From positions 1-32,351 of the forward strand of contig JAQXLR010000179.1 of NCBI GenBank assembly GCA_029012225.1: a DNA stretch of 32,351 nt, in the 5' to 3' direction. This DNA comes from Clostridiales bacterium (lineage in GTDB: Bacteria > Bacillota > Clostridia > Lachnospirales > Lachnospiraceae). The stretch's first letter is position 1. Each line of letters opens with the position of its first letter. The position numbers and the translations under genes were made by a program. Shown here one piece after another: positions 25,691-32,351 of the stretch. A model generated the notes under the pieces. The model worked only from the letters and a program-made list of their open reading frames with translations. It was not told where the DNA came from and did not search any database.

Positions 25691-26689
25691 CTAAGATGTT
25701 GCCTTAGGCAAAATCTTAATTCCCTTAAGAACACCGGCCATCTTACTATTTTTCAGGACAGCTCCTGCCAAGAGTTCAACCTCTCCCTTTTTAACTGCTC
25801 CGGGAGAGTTAAGATTCGGAAGATAGGTTTTAAGCATCTTCTGACCATTCACAGAAATTCCGTGGAATGCATTTAAGCCAAGCTTTGCCGCATAAATTGC
25901 AGTTTCGCCGTATGCAGAAACGGAAGGTTCTGAAATTTCGATGACATCAACAGTCTTTGTTCCATTGTAGTACTCACCACAATTCATCATGGGGATTCCG
26001 TTATACTTCTCAACAGTTCTTCCAAATCCATCAGAGCTTCTCTCGTAAAATCCGGCTCTACGTGCTGCAGCTCTAACTTTTGTAAGCATCTTGTTATTCA
26101 TCAGCAAAATATCGGGCTTTTCTGCCAATATAGAAATAAACGCATCCAACTCATCCAAAAATGTATTGTAGTTATCATCCAACAGGGCACTGGTGGAAAT
26201 ATCAGACACAGAGGTAATCTCCGTATCAGAGCCGGAAAGAATCTTCTTTAGTCCATCAAATGTGTTTGCTATATATCCGGCTCCAGATGCTGCAGAAGTT
26301 CCATTAATTACAAGATTGTGGAAGTAATTGGAACCCGCCTTGGTTTTTTCCTTAATCTGAAAGTCCATTTCATCTACTGCACCAGAAGTCTCGGCAATAA
26401 CACGGTCGATTTCAAAAGAACCGCCCAAGATGACAAGATCTGCTGTTGCCTTTTCCCTTTTTGCCTCTGATGGCGTATATTCAGTGTTGATTTTTCTCAC
26501 TGCTACCGTGGATGGAGATTTCAATCTCGTATATCCATAAGTAAGCGTGCTCCCTCCAGTTCCGGGGGAAACACTATCATCAAATGTCAGCATGTCCAGC
26601 AAAAGAGAGCTCCTTCTAAACTCATCAATGACCTGCTGATCCACTTTGTCGGCCATGCCGACTTTTGCTTCTGCTAATGTAAGTGCCAT
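25691..26689 (-). CDS. Major capsid protein
   Basis: 332 aa. The N-terminus MALTLAEAKVGMADKVDQQV, the HK97-type E-loop/P-domain pattern (TLTYGYTRLKSPSTVAVRKI) and the late SAYGETAIYAAKLGLNAFHG support a phage major capsid. It follows the scaffold gene by 12 bases and has AGGAGG upstream. No protease gene is visible nearby, consistent with a separate scaffold. Confidence 0.9.
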   Translation of the reverse strand: MALTLAEAKVGMADKVDQQVIDEFRRSSLLLDMLTFDDSVSPGTGGSTLTYGYTRLKSPSTVAVRKINTEYTPSEAKREKATADLVILGGSFEIDRVIAETSGAVDEMDFQIKEKTKAGSNYFHNLVINGTSAASGAGYIANTFDGLKKILSGSDTEITSVSDISTSALLDDNYNTFLDELDAFISILAEKPDILLMNNKMLTKVRAAARRAGFYERSSDGFGRTVEKYNGIPMMNCGEYYNGTKTVDVIEISEPSVSAYGETAIYAAKLGLNAFHGISVNGQKMLKTYLPNLNSPGAVKKGEVELLAGAVLKNSKMAGVLKGIKILPKATS

Positions 26690-26701
26690 TCATTATTCCT
26701 C

Positions 26702-27292
26702 CTATTTTCCATATTTTGATGCAAGTGCATCTCTTAAACTTCCGGTATCTACCTGATTTTTCTTATCAACGATACCAATCGGATTTCCAATGCCTAAAAC
26801 ATCCGGCTCCGGTTCCCCAAACAACATTTTACTGTCCTCTGCCTCTGTAAGTGCTTTAAGCGCTGCGGCGATATCCTCCTTTTGATTCTTGGATGCTTTT
26901 AATGCATCAATATCCAAAAGTGCTGTAATTGCCTTTGCGTTTCGCCCATTGGCAGAAGAAATGGAATCCTTTAGAATGTCATTAAAATCACGGTCTGCGA
27001 TTTTTTCATCGTATTCTCTTTGGATTGTTTCCTTTTCTTCTTCCAGATCAGTAATACGCTGCTTTAATGCCGTGACATCGACATCCTTAAAACCTTCTAA
27101 TTCCTGCTTTAATCCCTCAATGGCAATATCATTCGCCTTGATGGTGTCGTTGGCCGTTTCCAGCTTCTTTGCCTGGTTGTCATAATCTGTCACAGTCTTA
27201 TAATTTTCGAGTACCGCATTTTCAAATTCCTTCTGTTTGTCTTCTGGAACTTCAAGGCCATACTCTTTCATGATTTGAAAAATATTTTTCAT
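26702..27292 (-). CDS. Phage scaffolding protein (GP20-type)
   Basis: 196 aa: an N-terminal MKNIFQIMKEYGLEVPEDKQ, then a long coiled coil (about 45-110, KQELEGFKDVDVTALKQRITDLEEEKE), a helical region and a C-terminal capsid-binding tail ending SLRDALASKYGK. This is the usual GP20-type scaffold. AGGAGG is five bases before the ATG. It is the first structural gene after the variable island. Confidence 0.92.
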   Translation of the reverse strand: MKNIFQIMKEYGLEVPEDKQKEFENAVLENYKTVTDYDNQAKKLETANDTIKANDIAIEGLKQELEGFKDVDVTALKQRITDLEEEKETIQREYDEKIADRDFNDILKDSISSANGRNAKAITALLDIDALKASKNQKEDIAAALKALTEAEDSKMLFGEPEPDVLGIGNPIGIVDKKNQVDTGSLRDALASKYGK

Positions 27293-27344
27293 TCTGTCCT
27301 CCTAAAATGATTTTTTGAATCGCACTTTCTGCGATATGGGAAAT

Positions 27345-27414
27345 TGCGGACGAGGGAATCGAACCCCAACCTTCGACTTAGGACGCCGATATGCTGCCGT
27401 TACACCAATCCGCC
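27345..27414 (-). tRNA. Phage-encoded tRNA with CCU anticodon (Arg-type), atypical
   Basis: In minus-strand sense the RNA folds as an acceptor (GCGGAT with GTCCGC), a weak D arm (GTGT with GCAT), an anticodon stem TCGGC/GTCGA with loop GTCCTAA (anticodon CCT, U33, A37, A38), a variable loop AGGTT and a T arm GGGG-TTCGATT-CCCT. It reads AGG (arginine). The outermost acceptor pair would be G1 with A72, a mismatch, and CCA is not encoded. A GC hairpin (27420-27440) lies directly 5'. It sits in the late operon between the KTR gene and the scaffold gene. Confidence 0.75.
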
Positions 27415-27466
27415 AAGCTGCCGGTCCGCTTAAGACCGGCCATGAAAGGGAAGGAACAAAATATAG

Positions 27467-27512
27467 AAAAAGCCGCATACCAGTATCATATTTTTGATAC
27501 TAATATGCGGCT
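27467..27512 (-). terminator. Terminator of the KTR gene, overlapping its stop codon
   Basis: AGCCGCATA(c)CAGTATCA ... TGATACT(a)ATATGCGGCT is a stem of about 17 bp, followed on the minus strand by TTTTTCTAT. The KTR gene's last codons and stop lie inside the stem. Confidence 0.85.
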
Positions 27513-27647
27513 CATCGGCTCTATTGTAATAATTTCTTCGTGTTTACAACGCTTACAAAACATCGGAAAATTCTTTAATGAGGTGTCGTTTCTCAATTTA
27601 AGCACCTTCGCCCCACAAGCGGGACATTTCTTCCAATAGAAGTTCAT
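27486..27647 (-). CDS. Cysteine-rich KTR-type zinc-ribbon protein
   Basis: 53 aa, too short for the ORF track. It begins MNFYWKKCPACGAKVLKL and continues DTSLKNFPMFCKRCKHE. Two CxxC pairs (8/11 and 31/34) and the DTxLKNFPxxCxxCK block match the cysteine-rich KTR family, small proteins found in phages and conjugative elements and loosely like Mu Com. GGGGTGG stands four bases before the ATG. A consensus promoter with a leader of about 12 nt and a terminator isolate it as an independent unit inside the late operon (a moron). The function is unknown; nucleic acid binding is plausible. Confidence 0.8.
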   Translation of the reverse strand: MNFYWKKCPACGAKVLKLRNDTSLKNFPMFCKRCKHEEIITIEPMSRILVSKI

Positions 27648-27665
27648 TTATCCACCCCACTGGAT

Positions 27666-27694
27666 ATTATAAAGCATAATAAGAAATATTTCAA
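27666..27694 (-). promoter_or_regulatory. Consensus promoter of the KTR gene
   Basis: On the minus strand TTGAAA, a 17-base spacer and a perfect TATAAT. The predicted start (about 27659) lies only 12 bases before the ATG. Confidence 0.85.
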
Positions 27695-27725
27695 GAATCT
27701 TATTGCAAATAATGTTTTTAATAGC

Positions 27726-27756
27726 ACAAAAAGAGCCACCGCATTTCTACGGTGGC
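27726..27756 (-). terminator. Terminator after the small gene following the toxin-tipped head protein
   Basis: On the minus strand GCCACCG-TAGAAATG-CGGTGGC is followed by TCTTTTTGTG, only a few bases after the stop of the 69-aa gene. Confidence 0.85.
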
Positions 27757-27762
27757 ATTATA

Positions 27763-27972
27763 TCAGTTAACTTTCTCAATAGATTGAATATCACTTTGAT
27801 AAAACTCTATGAGTTTACCTTCTGACAATATGGTAATACCGTCTTCTGCTTTTTCTTCATCTGAACGTTCGCTCTCATCTGTAATCTCCTGTGCATCTCC
27901 AAAGAACTCATTACCATCTTTATCAACAATTTTCACTTTTCCACCATATTCAAATTCCCATATATTAATCAT
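27763..27972 (-). CDS. Small protein downstream of the toxin domain, candidate immunity protein
   Basis: 69 aa, beginning MINIWEFEYGGKVKIVDKDG, acidic in the middle (ITDESERSDEEKAED) and ending KLIEFYQSDIQSIEKVN. The strand pattern suggests a small Sm/SH3-like barrel; LSM-like proteins are known in phage head clusters. It overlaps the end of the Ntox50-bearing head gene by eight bases and is followed at once by a terminator, the normal place for a toxin's immunity partner. An immunity role is inferred from position. AAGGGG precedes the ATG. Confidence 0.75.
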   Translation of the reverse strand: MINIWEFEYGGKVKIVDKDGNEFFGDAQEITDESERSDEEKAEDGITILSEGKLIEFYQSDIQSIEKVN

Positions 27973-29584
27973 AGTTATTTCCCCTTATCGGAACGATATG
28001 AGCCCCACGCTTTGAATAATGAATAACGGCTTTCTTTGTATCAATATAATCTCCTTTGTAGTAATATTTCCCGATAACATTATCGCAAGTGATTTGCTCC
28101 TGTGGTCTTGGATTCCCATTTCTATCTACCTTTATTATACCAGTTCCAGCCTTATTATCAATGATATTTTGTGCTTCTTCTGAACTAATTGTCAGAATAC
28201 TCTGTGGATTTCCACCTTTGGCCGTTCTAGCATCTAAATACTCTTTATATTTAACTGTTCCATCTACGTGTTTTTGATATTCTTGTTGTTTGAGTTTTGT
28301 TGAATATTCTCCTATCTCAATCTTTTTCGAAACGCTGCTTGCAGGAATTTGCGGTATTCTTGCCATTCCTTTATTACTTTTCAACTTATCAAACCCTTTT
28401 ATTTGTTTATTGAGGTCACTGCTTCCACTGGAAGCTCTAAGCCTATTATTTTTCACTTTCACACCAGCAGCCGCACTAAATCTCTTGTAATCCGATGTCT
28501 GTTTCCGAAGTATGCCCTGCAGCTCTGCCGTATCGCCGCCGATTGCTTTCTGCGCTTCAATCTCTCTCTTGGTTGCCCGAATATCGCGCTCCATCTTGCG
28601 TTGTTGCTGTGATACTTGGTAATAGCCGTATTCCTTACCATTGATGGTAACTGGTGCAGGCTCTTTGATATCCTCCGGAATAACGCTTGCACCTTCCCAA
28701 AACGGGTAAAAATCGTGTGTACAATTCACACCTTTTAATCCTGTTGCCGTCCCATATCCCGTTTCCTTGAAGAAATTCGGGTACTTCTTATTCTTGCCGG
28801 AATAGGAGAACACCTTGTTCTGCCATGGCGCATGCTCCGGGCGGCTCCCCATATGCTGCGAAGTAATGACAAGGTCTTGTCCTGTACTTGCAAGGTTGGA
28901 TTCCATGATTTTACCGGACAGCTGGCTTAACCCTGTTCTGACAGACATCCGCGCCGCCGTATCAAGCTGATATGACCGACCATTTGCATAATCAATAGAC
29001 CTCAATCCGCTCTGTGCAAGCCGATGTACGCAATCATTTACTGCCTGATCGTAAGAAAACGCACCTGTAGCAACCTTAAGCAGGGCAAGGTCCATCTCAC
29101 GCTGATATGCATTCAGAATACCTGTCGTTCCAAACACTGTATTCTTAAAGCCCATTGTTCTTGTGAGATTCTTGAGCTCTCCTGCGGTCTGTGCTTGAAA
29201 CGCAGCAAGCAACTGTCCCATGCTGTTTGGCTTTTTCAGGTCAACGCCCTGCTCCTTCCACATGGACAAATCGTTATTCCATGCCATATTTCCGGCTTCT
29301 GCCACAAGGGCGTCCCCTACTTTCTTTGCTTCCTGCACAGTCTGATTGATGAGATTTTGTATCTCCTGCTTATACGCTGCCGTATTCTCGGCAACCGCCA
29401 TCTGGTAAGCTTTATCTGCGCGGAGCATCTTCATAACCTCCGCCTGTATCTTCTCGGCAGAGTATCCTTGCTCAACCATAGATTTAGCCATGAGTTCTGC
29501 AGTTTCGGTATATCTTCCGGTCTTTTTCACACGGCGGGCAATATCGGCAATGACTTCGTCCTCAAAGTCCTGATATAGCCCCAT
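27965..29584 (-). CDS. Phage minor head protein with C-terminal Ntox50-like toxin domain
   Basis: 539 aa from the ATG at 29584. Residues 1-330 are a minor head (Phage_min_cap2/MuF-like) domain, including GSRPEHAPWQNKVFSYSG and GVNCTHDFYPFWEG. A basic, helical linker follows. Residues of about 463-539 (ILTISSEEAQNIIDNKAGTG ... AVIHYSKRGAHIVP) match polymorphic toxin type 50, a predicted nuclease domain. Coding sequence seems to extend upstream (LSGEQIETLIDKY) to 29632, where AGG stands in place of ATG; the ATG at 29584 has no ribosome-binding site. MuF-fused toxins carried by temperate phages are established. Confidence 0.85.
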   Translation of the reverse strand: MGLYQDFEDEVIADIARRVKKTGRYTETAELMAKSMVEQGYSAEKIQAEVMKMLRADKAYQMAVAENTAAYKQEIQNLINQTVQEAKKVGDALVAEAGNMAWNNDLSMWKEQGVDLKKPNSMGQLLAAFQAQTAGELKNLTRTMGFKNTVFGTTGILNAYQREMDLALLKVATGAFSYDQAVNDCVHRLAQSGLRSIDYANGRSYQLDTAARMSVRTGLSQLSGKIMESNLASTGQDLVITSQHMGSRPEHAPWQNKVFSYSGKNKKYPNFFKETGYGTATGLKGVNCTHDFYPFWEGASVIPEDIKEPAPVTINGKEYGYYQVSQQQRKMERDIRATKREIEAQKAIGGDTAELQGILRKQTSDYKRFSAAAGVKVKNNRLRASSGSSDLNKQIKGFDKLKSNKGMARIPQIPASSVSKKIEIGEYSTKLKQQEYQKHVDGTVKYKEYLDARTAKGGNPQSILTISSEEAQNIIDNKAGTGIIKVDRNGNPRPQEQITCDNVIGKYYYKGDYIDTKKAVIHYSKRGAHIVPIRGNNYD

Positions 29585-29673
29585 TATGTACTTGTCAATC
29601 AGAGTTTCAATCTGCTCTCCTGATAATGCCCTTTAGACCACCGCCTTTTACACTTTTATCGCTGACTTCATGC

Positions 29674-31083
29674 CTAATCTTCCAAATCGTCCACAGGCTC
29701 ATCTGTATTCTGTATCCACTTCTTAACTTCCTCCATTGGCACATTGTACTTTTCAGACAGATACATTTCTTTAAGGATCGGCACATCCATAAATGACAGC
29801 GCATCTGCTCGCATGGCCTCAAGCTTACTTTTCTTGTCCTCCACATACGAATCATCGAACTCAATAGATAGTGCTTCCTCTACGTTGTAGGATGTGCCGG
29901 AAAACTGATTAGAAAACCACATGGCAGCGTGAATGATATCCTCAATATAAGCTGCCGCCTGCCTCCTTTGCTTGTTGAGTTCCTGCATGGCATCCTGTTT
30001 TGTTCCGATATACTCCGTAGCAGTTGTGATTTTTCCATTCTCAAACGTATAGTGCTTTGTCCCATAGCCAAACTGCATAGAAAGAAGTGACAGCACAAGC
30101 TCAAATGCCTTTGTAATCTGCTCTACGCGAATTTCAGGATTGTATTCCTTGATAATAGAATCCTCTTTTGGAAGCTTCTCCCCGAGCAATACAAAAAGTT
30201 CTTTTTGTTGCGGCGTTAAATATGGGTTTCCTTGCTTGTCCTTCTGAATACACGCCAAAAGCTCATTGATAAATACAAGTTTCTGCCCCTTATCCAAATC
30301 TCCATACAGAATGCTATAGCAAAGGTCTAGCGCTTTAAACAATGGAATCGAATTATAAATCTTAGGTAATCCGTAACCATCCATATTATCAAGGTTGTTT
30401 ACCTCTGCATTCGTCATAATGGCAAATGGCTTAACATCTCCAAGTTGGATGATGGATGATTCCGCATCCACTTTTTGACCTTTCTCATCAAATATGACTG
30501 TTTCTGCCTTATATCTGCCATCCTCAAGAGTGAAAATAACAAGTGCTGTCTTTTCCGCGCCTTTTACTGTATTTGTGGCACTAAATGCGCATTCTGTAAC
30601 CAGACCATTTTCCACCGTAAGCGGTATAATACAATCCGCATCACAGTAGTTAATTCGAATACTCCCACCTTTAACCTTAATCTTCTTAGTGATCGGATTT
30701 TTTAAATATTTAGCACCTTGGAGATAGATATACGCTCCAACCATTCCGGCGGCAGATGTTTTCTCCAACTGCTCCCGGTAGCGCACATCAAAGCGGTTGG
30801 ATGACAGTAGCTTATCAATAAACTCCTGCGATGCGCTCTCTTTCTCCGGAGCAACCGATACGATCTCACACAAATTCGCATCATCTGCGCAGCAACGCTT
30901 TGCAAAGTTCATGCGGTTCAATTCGATTTCTTTGTCATTCAGATTCTTTCTACAGTGAAAATCATCAATAGCGCGATTTGAATACCAGTCATCGCATAGC
31001 TTTATGATTTCAAGTGCTTTTCCGTTGATGGAATATCCTAATTTTTCTAAATATACCTTTACACAATCTTTCCTTTTCTCCAC
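29674..31083 (-). CDS. Portal protein (SPP1 gp6-type)
   Basis: 469 aa. The order of segments (LCDDWYSNRAIDDFHCRKNL near the start, NRFDVRYREQLEKTSAAGMV, NNLDNMDGYGLPKIYNSIPL and TEYIGTKQDAMQELNKQRR near the C-terminal third) fits SPP1-type portal proteins, the dodecameric gate through which terminase packages DNA. The GTG at 31083 lies almost on top of AGGAGA (spacing too short); an AGG nine bases further (31072-31074) is at a more normal distance. The stop of terL is four bases upstream. Confidence 0.88.
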   Translation of the reverse strand: MEKRKDCVKVYLEKLGYSINGKALEIIKLCDDWYSNRAIDDFHCRKNLNDKEIELNRMNFAKRCCADDANLCEIVSVAPEKESASQEFIDKLLSSNRFDVRYREQLEKTSAAGMVGAYIYLQGAKYLKNPITKKIKVKGGSIRINYCDADCIIPLTVENGLVTECAFSATNTVKGAEKTALVIFTLEDGRYKAETVIFDEKGQKVDAESSIIQLGDVKPFAIMTNAEVNNLDNMDGYGLPKIYNSIPLFKALDLCYSILYGDLDKGQKLVFINELLACIQKDKQGNPYLTPQQKELFVLLGEKLPKEDSIIKEYNPEIRVEQITKAFELVLSLLSMQFGYGTKHYTFENGKITTATEYIGTKQDAMQELNKQRRQAAAYIEDIIHAAMWFSNQFSGTSYNVEEALSIEFDDSYVEDKKSKLEAMRADALSFMDVPILKEMYLSEKYNVPMEEVKKWIQNTDEPVDDLED

Positions 31084-31087
31084 TCTC

Positions 31088-32272
31088 CTATCTATCTAAA
31101 TTGATATACTCTATAAAATCCAAAAAGCAATAATTGAATGCATCCCACCAGTCGTTACAGTTTCCGATATTCTTATCTTCCGGAACGTTTGGCTTTTTCT
31201 CATCCCACTTAAGGCTTCCGATCGCCTTTCTTAATCTGGTGCACCGCTTATGAATCTTTAGCCTCCCGGTATTAAATAGCAAGTCAATCGTTCGTGGCCG
31301 TTCTGATATTTCATTTTTCCTGCATCCGCTTATATTTCGGCTTGGTAATCCTGCGTTTTTTGCAGCACTCCGCAGACTGTTAATCATTGTAGTACTAGCT
31401 GAATCTGGGAATATATAGCTGATATACCCATACTTCTCAATGCACATCCGATAAAACTCCACAAACTTTTCGCATATTTTGTCTGCATCAATATCCTGCG
31501 ACAACTCTATTCCGTATTCCTCTGCTGTCCTAAAATCATGATACCTGTTGAAATACAGTGTGCACACAAACGTTGTCATAGAACCGTTTCCTCCAAAATC
31601 AATGCCAATCACAATTTTGGATGGTTTATGTATCAACTCTCCGTTTGCACTTCGCTCTAACAATGGGTCTGTCTCGTCATTATACAAGTACGGATCATTC
31701 TTCTCAGCAAAACGACGAAAGATTATTCCCTCTGCAACCGAACGCTCGCCCCGAATATCGCGCTTGTACCACACACTATCCTTTTGATATGTGCTTAACA
31801 CGGTAGATATCTGCTCGTCTGACAGGCTCATATTGTCTACTAGAGTAAAGTGTCCGTAATTATACCCATATAGTGGATTTTCCTTTTGTTTCTTCTCATG
31901 GAATTTAAGAATCTCTGTGTAATACCAGTGTTCTTCCTCTTTTGGATTCAAGTCATGTAATATCTTTCTATCAGAGCTTGAAAGAGTACGATCAAAAACC
32001 TCTTTTAAAAATTTCTTATGACATTCGTTTGCCTCGGTCACATAAGCCATACCATAGGTATTTCCTTTGATAAGCTTTTCGTCTCCGTCCTTGCCACCGC
32101 CGGACACAAGTACAACCTTTTCCCCAGTCTTGGTCCGTACATAGACACAATCGCGGTCTTTATACTTTCCCTCTCTGCAGCGTCCCTCAAAGTAATTGAG
32201 CAGACCATAACTGTTAAAAATTCCATGAGCTGTCACAGGTTTGCTCTGACTCGCTGTCCCAATGTTACCCAT
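31088..32272 (-). CDS. terL: Terminase large subunit, N-terminal Walker A region missing
   Basis: The 394-aa frame begins inside the ATPase domain: TAHGIFNSYGLLNYFEGRC, KLIKGNTYGMAYVTEANECH (Walker B-like, about 67-85), FHDLNP-type coupling (ILHDLNPKEEEH), then the RNase H-like nuclease (KIVIGIDFGGNGSMTTFVC, about 222; late WWDAFNYCFLDF). Relatives carry about 60-80 more residues with a Walker A P-loop. In the 79 bases upstream all three frames have stops, so that part is not contiguous. The ATG at 32272 has only a weak AGAAAG before it and is probably not a true start. Confidence 0.85.
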   Translation of the reverse strand: MGNIGTASQSKPVTAHGIFNSYGLLNYFEGRCREGKYKDRDCVYVRTKTGEKVVLVSGGGKDGDEKLIKGNTYGMAYVTEANECHKKFLKEVFDRTLSSSDRKILHDLNPKEEEHWYYTEILKFHEKKQKENPLYGYNYGHFTLVDNMSLSDEQISTVLSTYQKDSVWYKRDIRGERSVAEGIIFRRFAEKNDPYLYNDETDPLLERSANGELIHKPSKIVIGIDFGGNGSMTTFVCTLYFNRYHDFRTAEEYGIELSQDIDADKICEKFVEFYRMCIEKYGYISYIFPDSASTTMINSLRSAAKNAGLPSRNISGCRKNEISERPRTIDLLFNTGRLKIHKRCTRLRKAIGSLKWDEKKPNVPEDKNIGNCNDWWDAFNYCFLDFIEYINLDR

Positions 32273-32351
32273 CTTTCTGTCACTGTTCCCGGGGCTTTCG
32301 CCCCGGTTTTCTCACTCTATTCCACCGACCATTTCATGGTCAGCTACAAAT
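32273..32351 (-). other. Structured noncoding sequence in front of terL, possible 3' end of a group I intron
   Basis: In minus-strand sense GACCAT-GAA-ATGGTC is a hairpin, GGAATAGAGTGAG follows, then CCGGGGC-GAAA-GCCCCGG (a GNRA-capped stem) and GAACAGTGACAGAAAG just before terL coding. This is reminiscent of P8, P7', P9 and a terminal G of a group I intron. The 5' part lies outside the window. Alternatives are the terminator of an upstream gene or another insertion. Confidence 0.4.

Noticed and set aside
27315-27639. Plus-strand ORFs over the tRNA and KTR region
   Set aside because: They are antisense to the tRNA and the KTR gene; features on the other strand explain the sequence better.
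29024-29578. 184-aa plus-strand ORF
   Set aside because: Lies entirely opposite the minor head gene; cysteine- and leucine-rich composition typical of antisense frames.

Overview
The window looks like a chromosome segment of an anaerobic Clostridia, most likely Lachnospiraceae. The evidence is the gene content (class III FBPase, rubrerythrin, Clostridia-type polyamine, lysine and thiamine genes), moderate GC and strong AGGAGG ribosome-binding sites. This is inferred from gene content only; no search was run.

Positions 1 to about 15,690 are host DNA. On the minus strand lie the start of spermidine synthase (speE), an Orn/Lys/Arg decarboxylase (together a polyamine operon), and a roughly 340-base noncoding stretch with its own promoter-like site, hairpins, a TnpB-tail-like fragment and a terminator. 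Next comes a dapA-dapB-fbp-nfo run headed by a promoter, a lysine riboswitch and its terminator, preceded by an SSB-like gene. typA/bipA is the only large plus-strand gene. It converges on a thiamine salvage operon, thiM-thiE-HAD-thiD, under a TPP riboswitch with a complete promoter and attenuator. Then come a metallophosphoesterase fused to a rubrerythrin and the 3' part of an M23 peptidase gene.

From about 15,690 to the right edge is the late half of a siphovirus-type prophage, transcribed leftward: terL (N-terminus missing), portal, minor head protein, a variable island, scaffold, major capsid, four connector/minor capsid genes, tail tube, chaperone, Gp15, tape measure, Dit, Gp37-like tail protein, S74 tail fibre, a small membrane protein, holin and endolysin. 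The prophage appears to interrupt the M23 peptidase gene. Integrase and early genes lie outside the window.

The most interesting part is the island between the minor head protein and the scaffold. The minor head protein ends in an Ntox50-like toxin domain. A small overlapping gene follows (candidate immunity), then a terminator, a consensus promoter driving a 53-aa cysteine-rich KTR zinc-ribbon gene missed by the ORF track, another terminator, and an odd tRNA with a CCU anticodon. Separately, the tape measure gene and the minor head gene (perhaps also the portal) have AGG where the start ATG is expected. terL begins without its Walker A region, directly after a structured sequence closed in all three frames that could be the 3' end of a group I intron.
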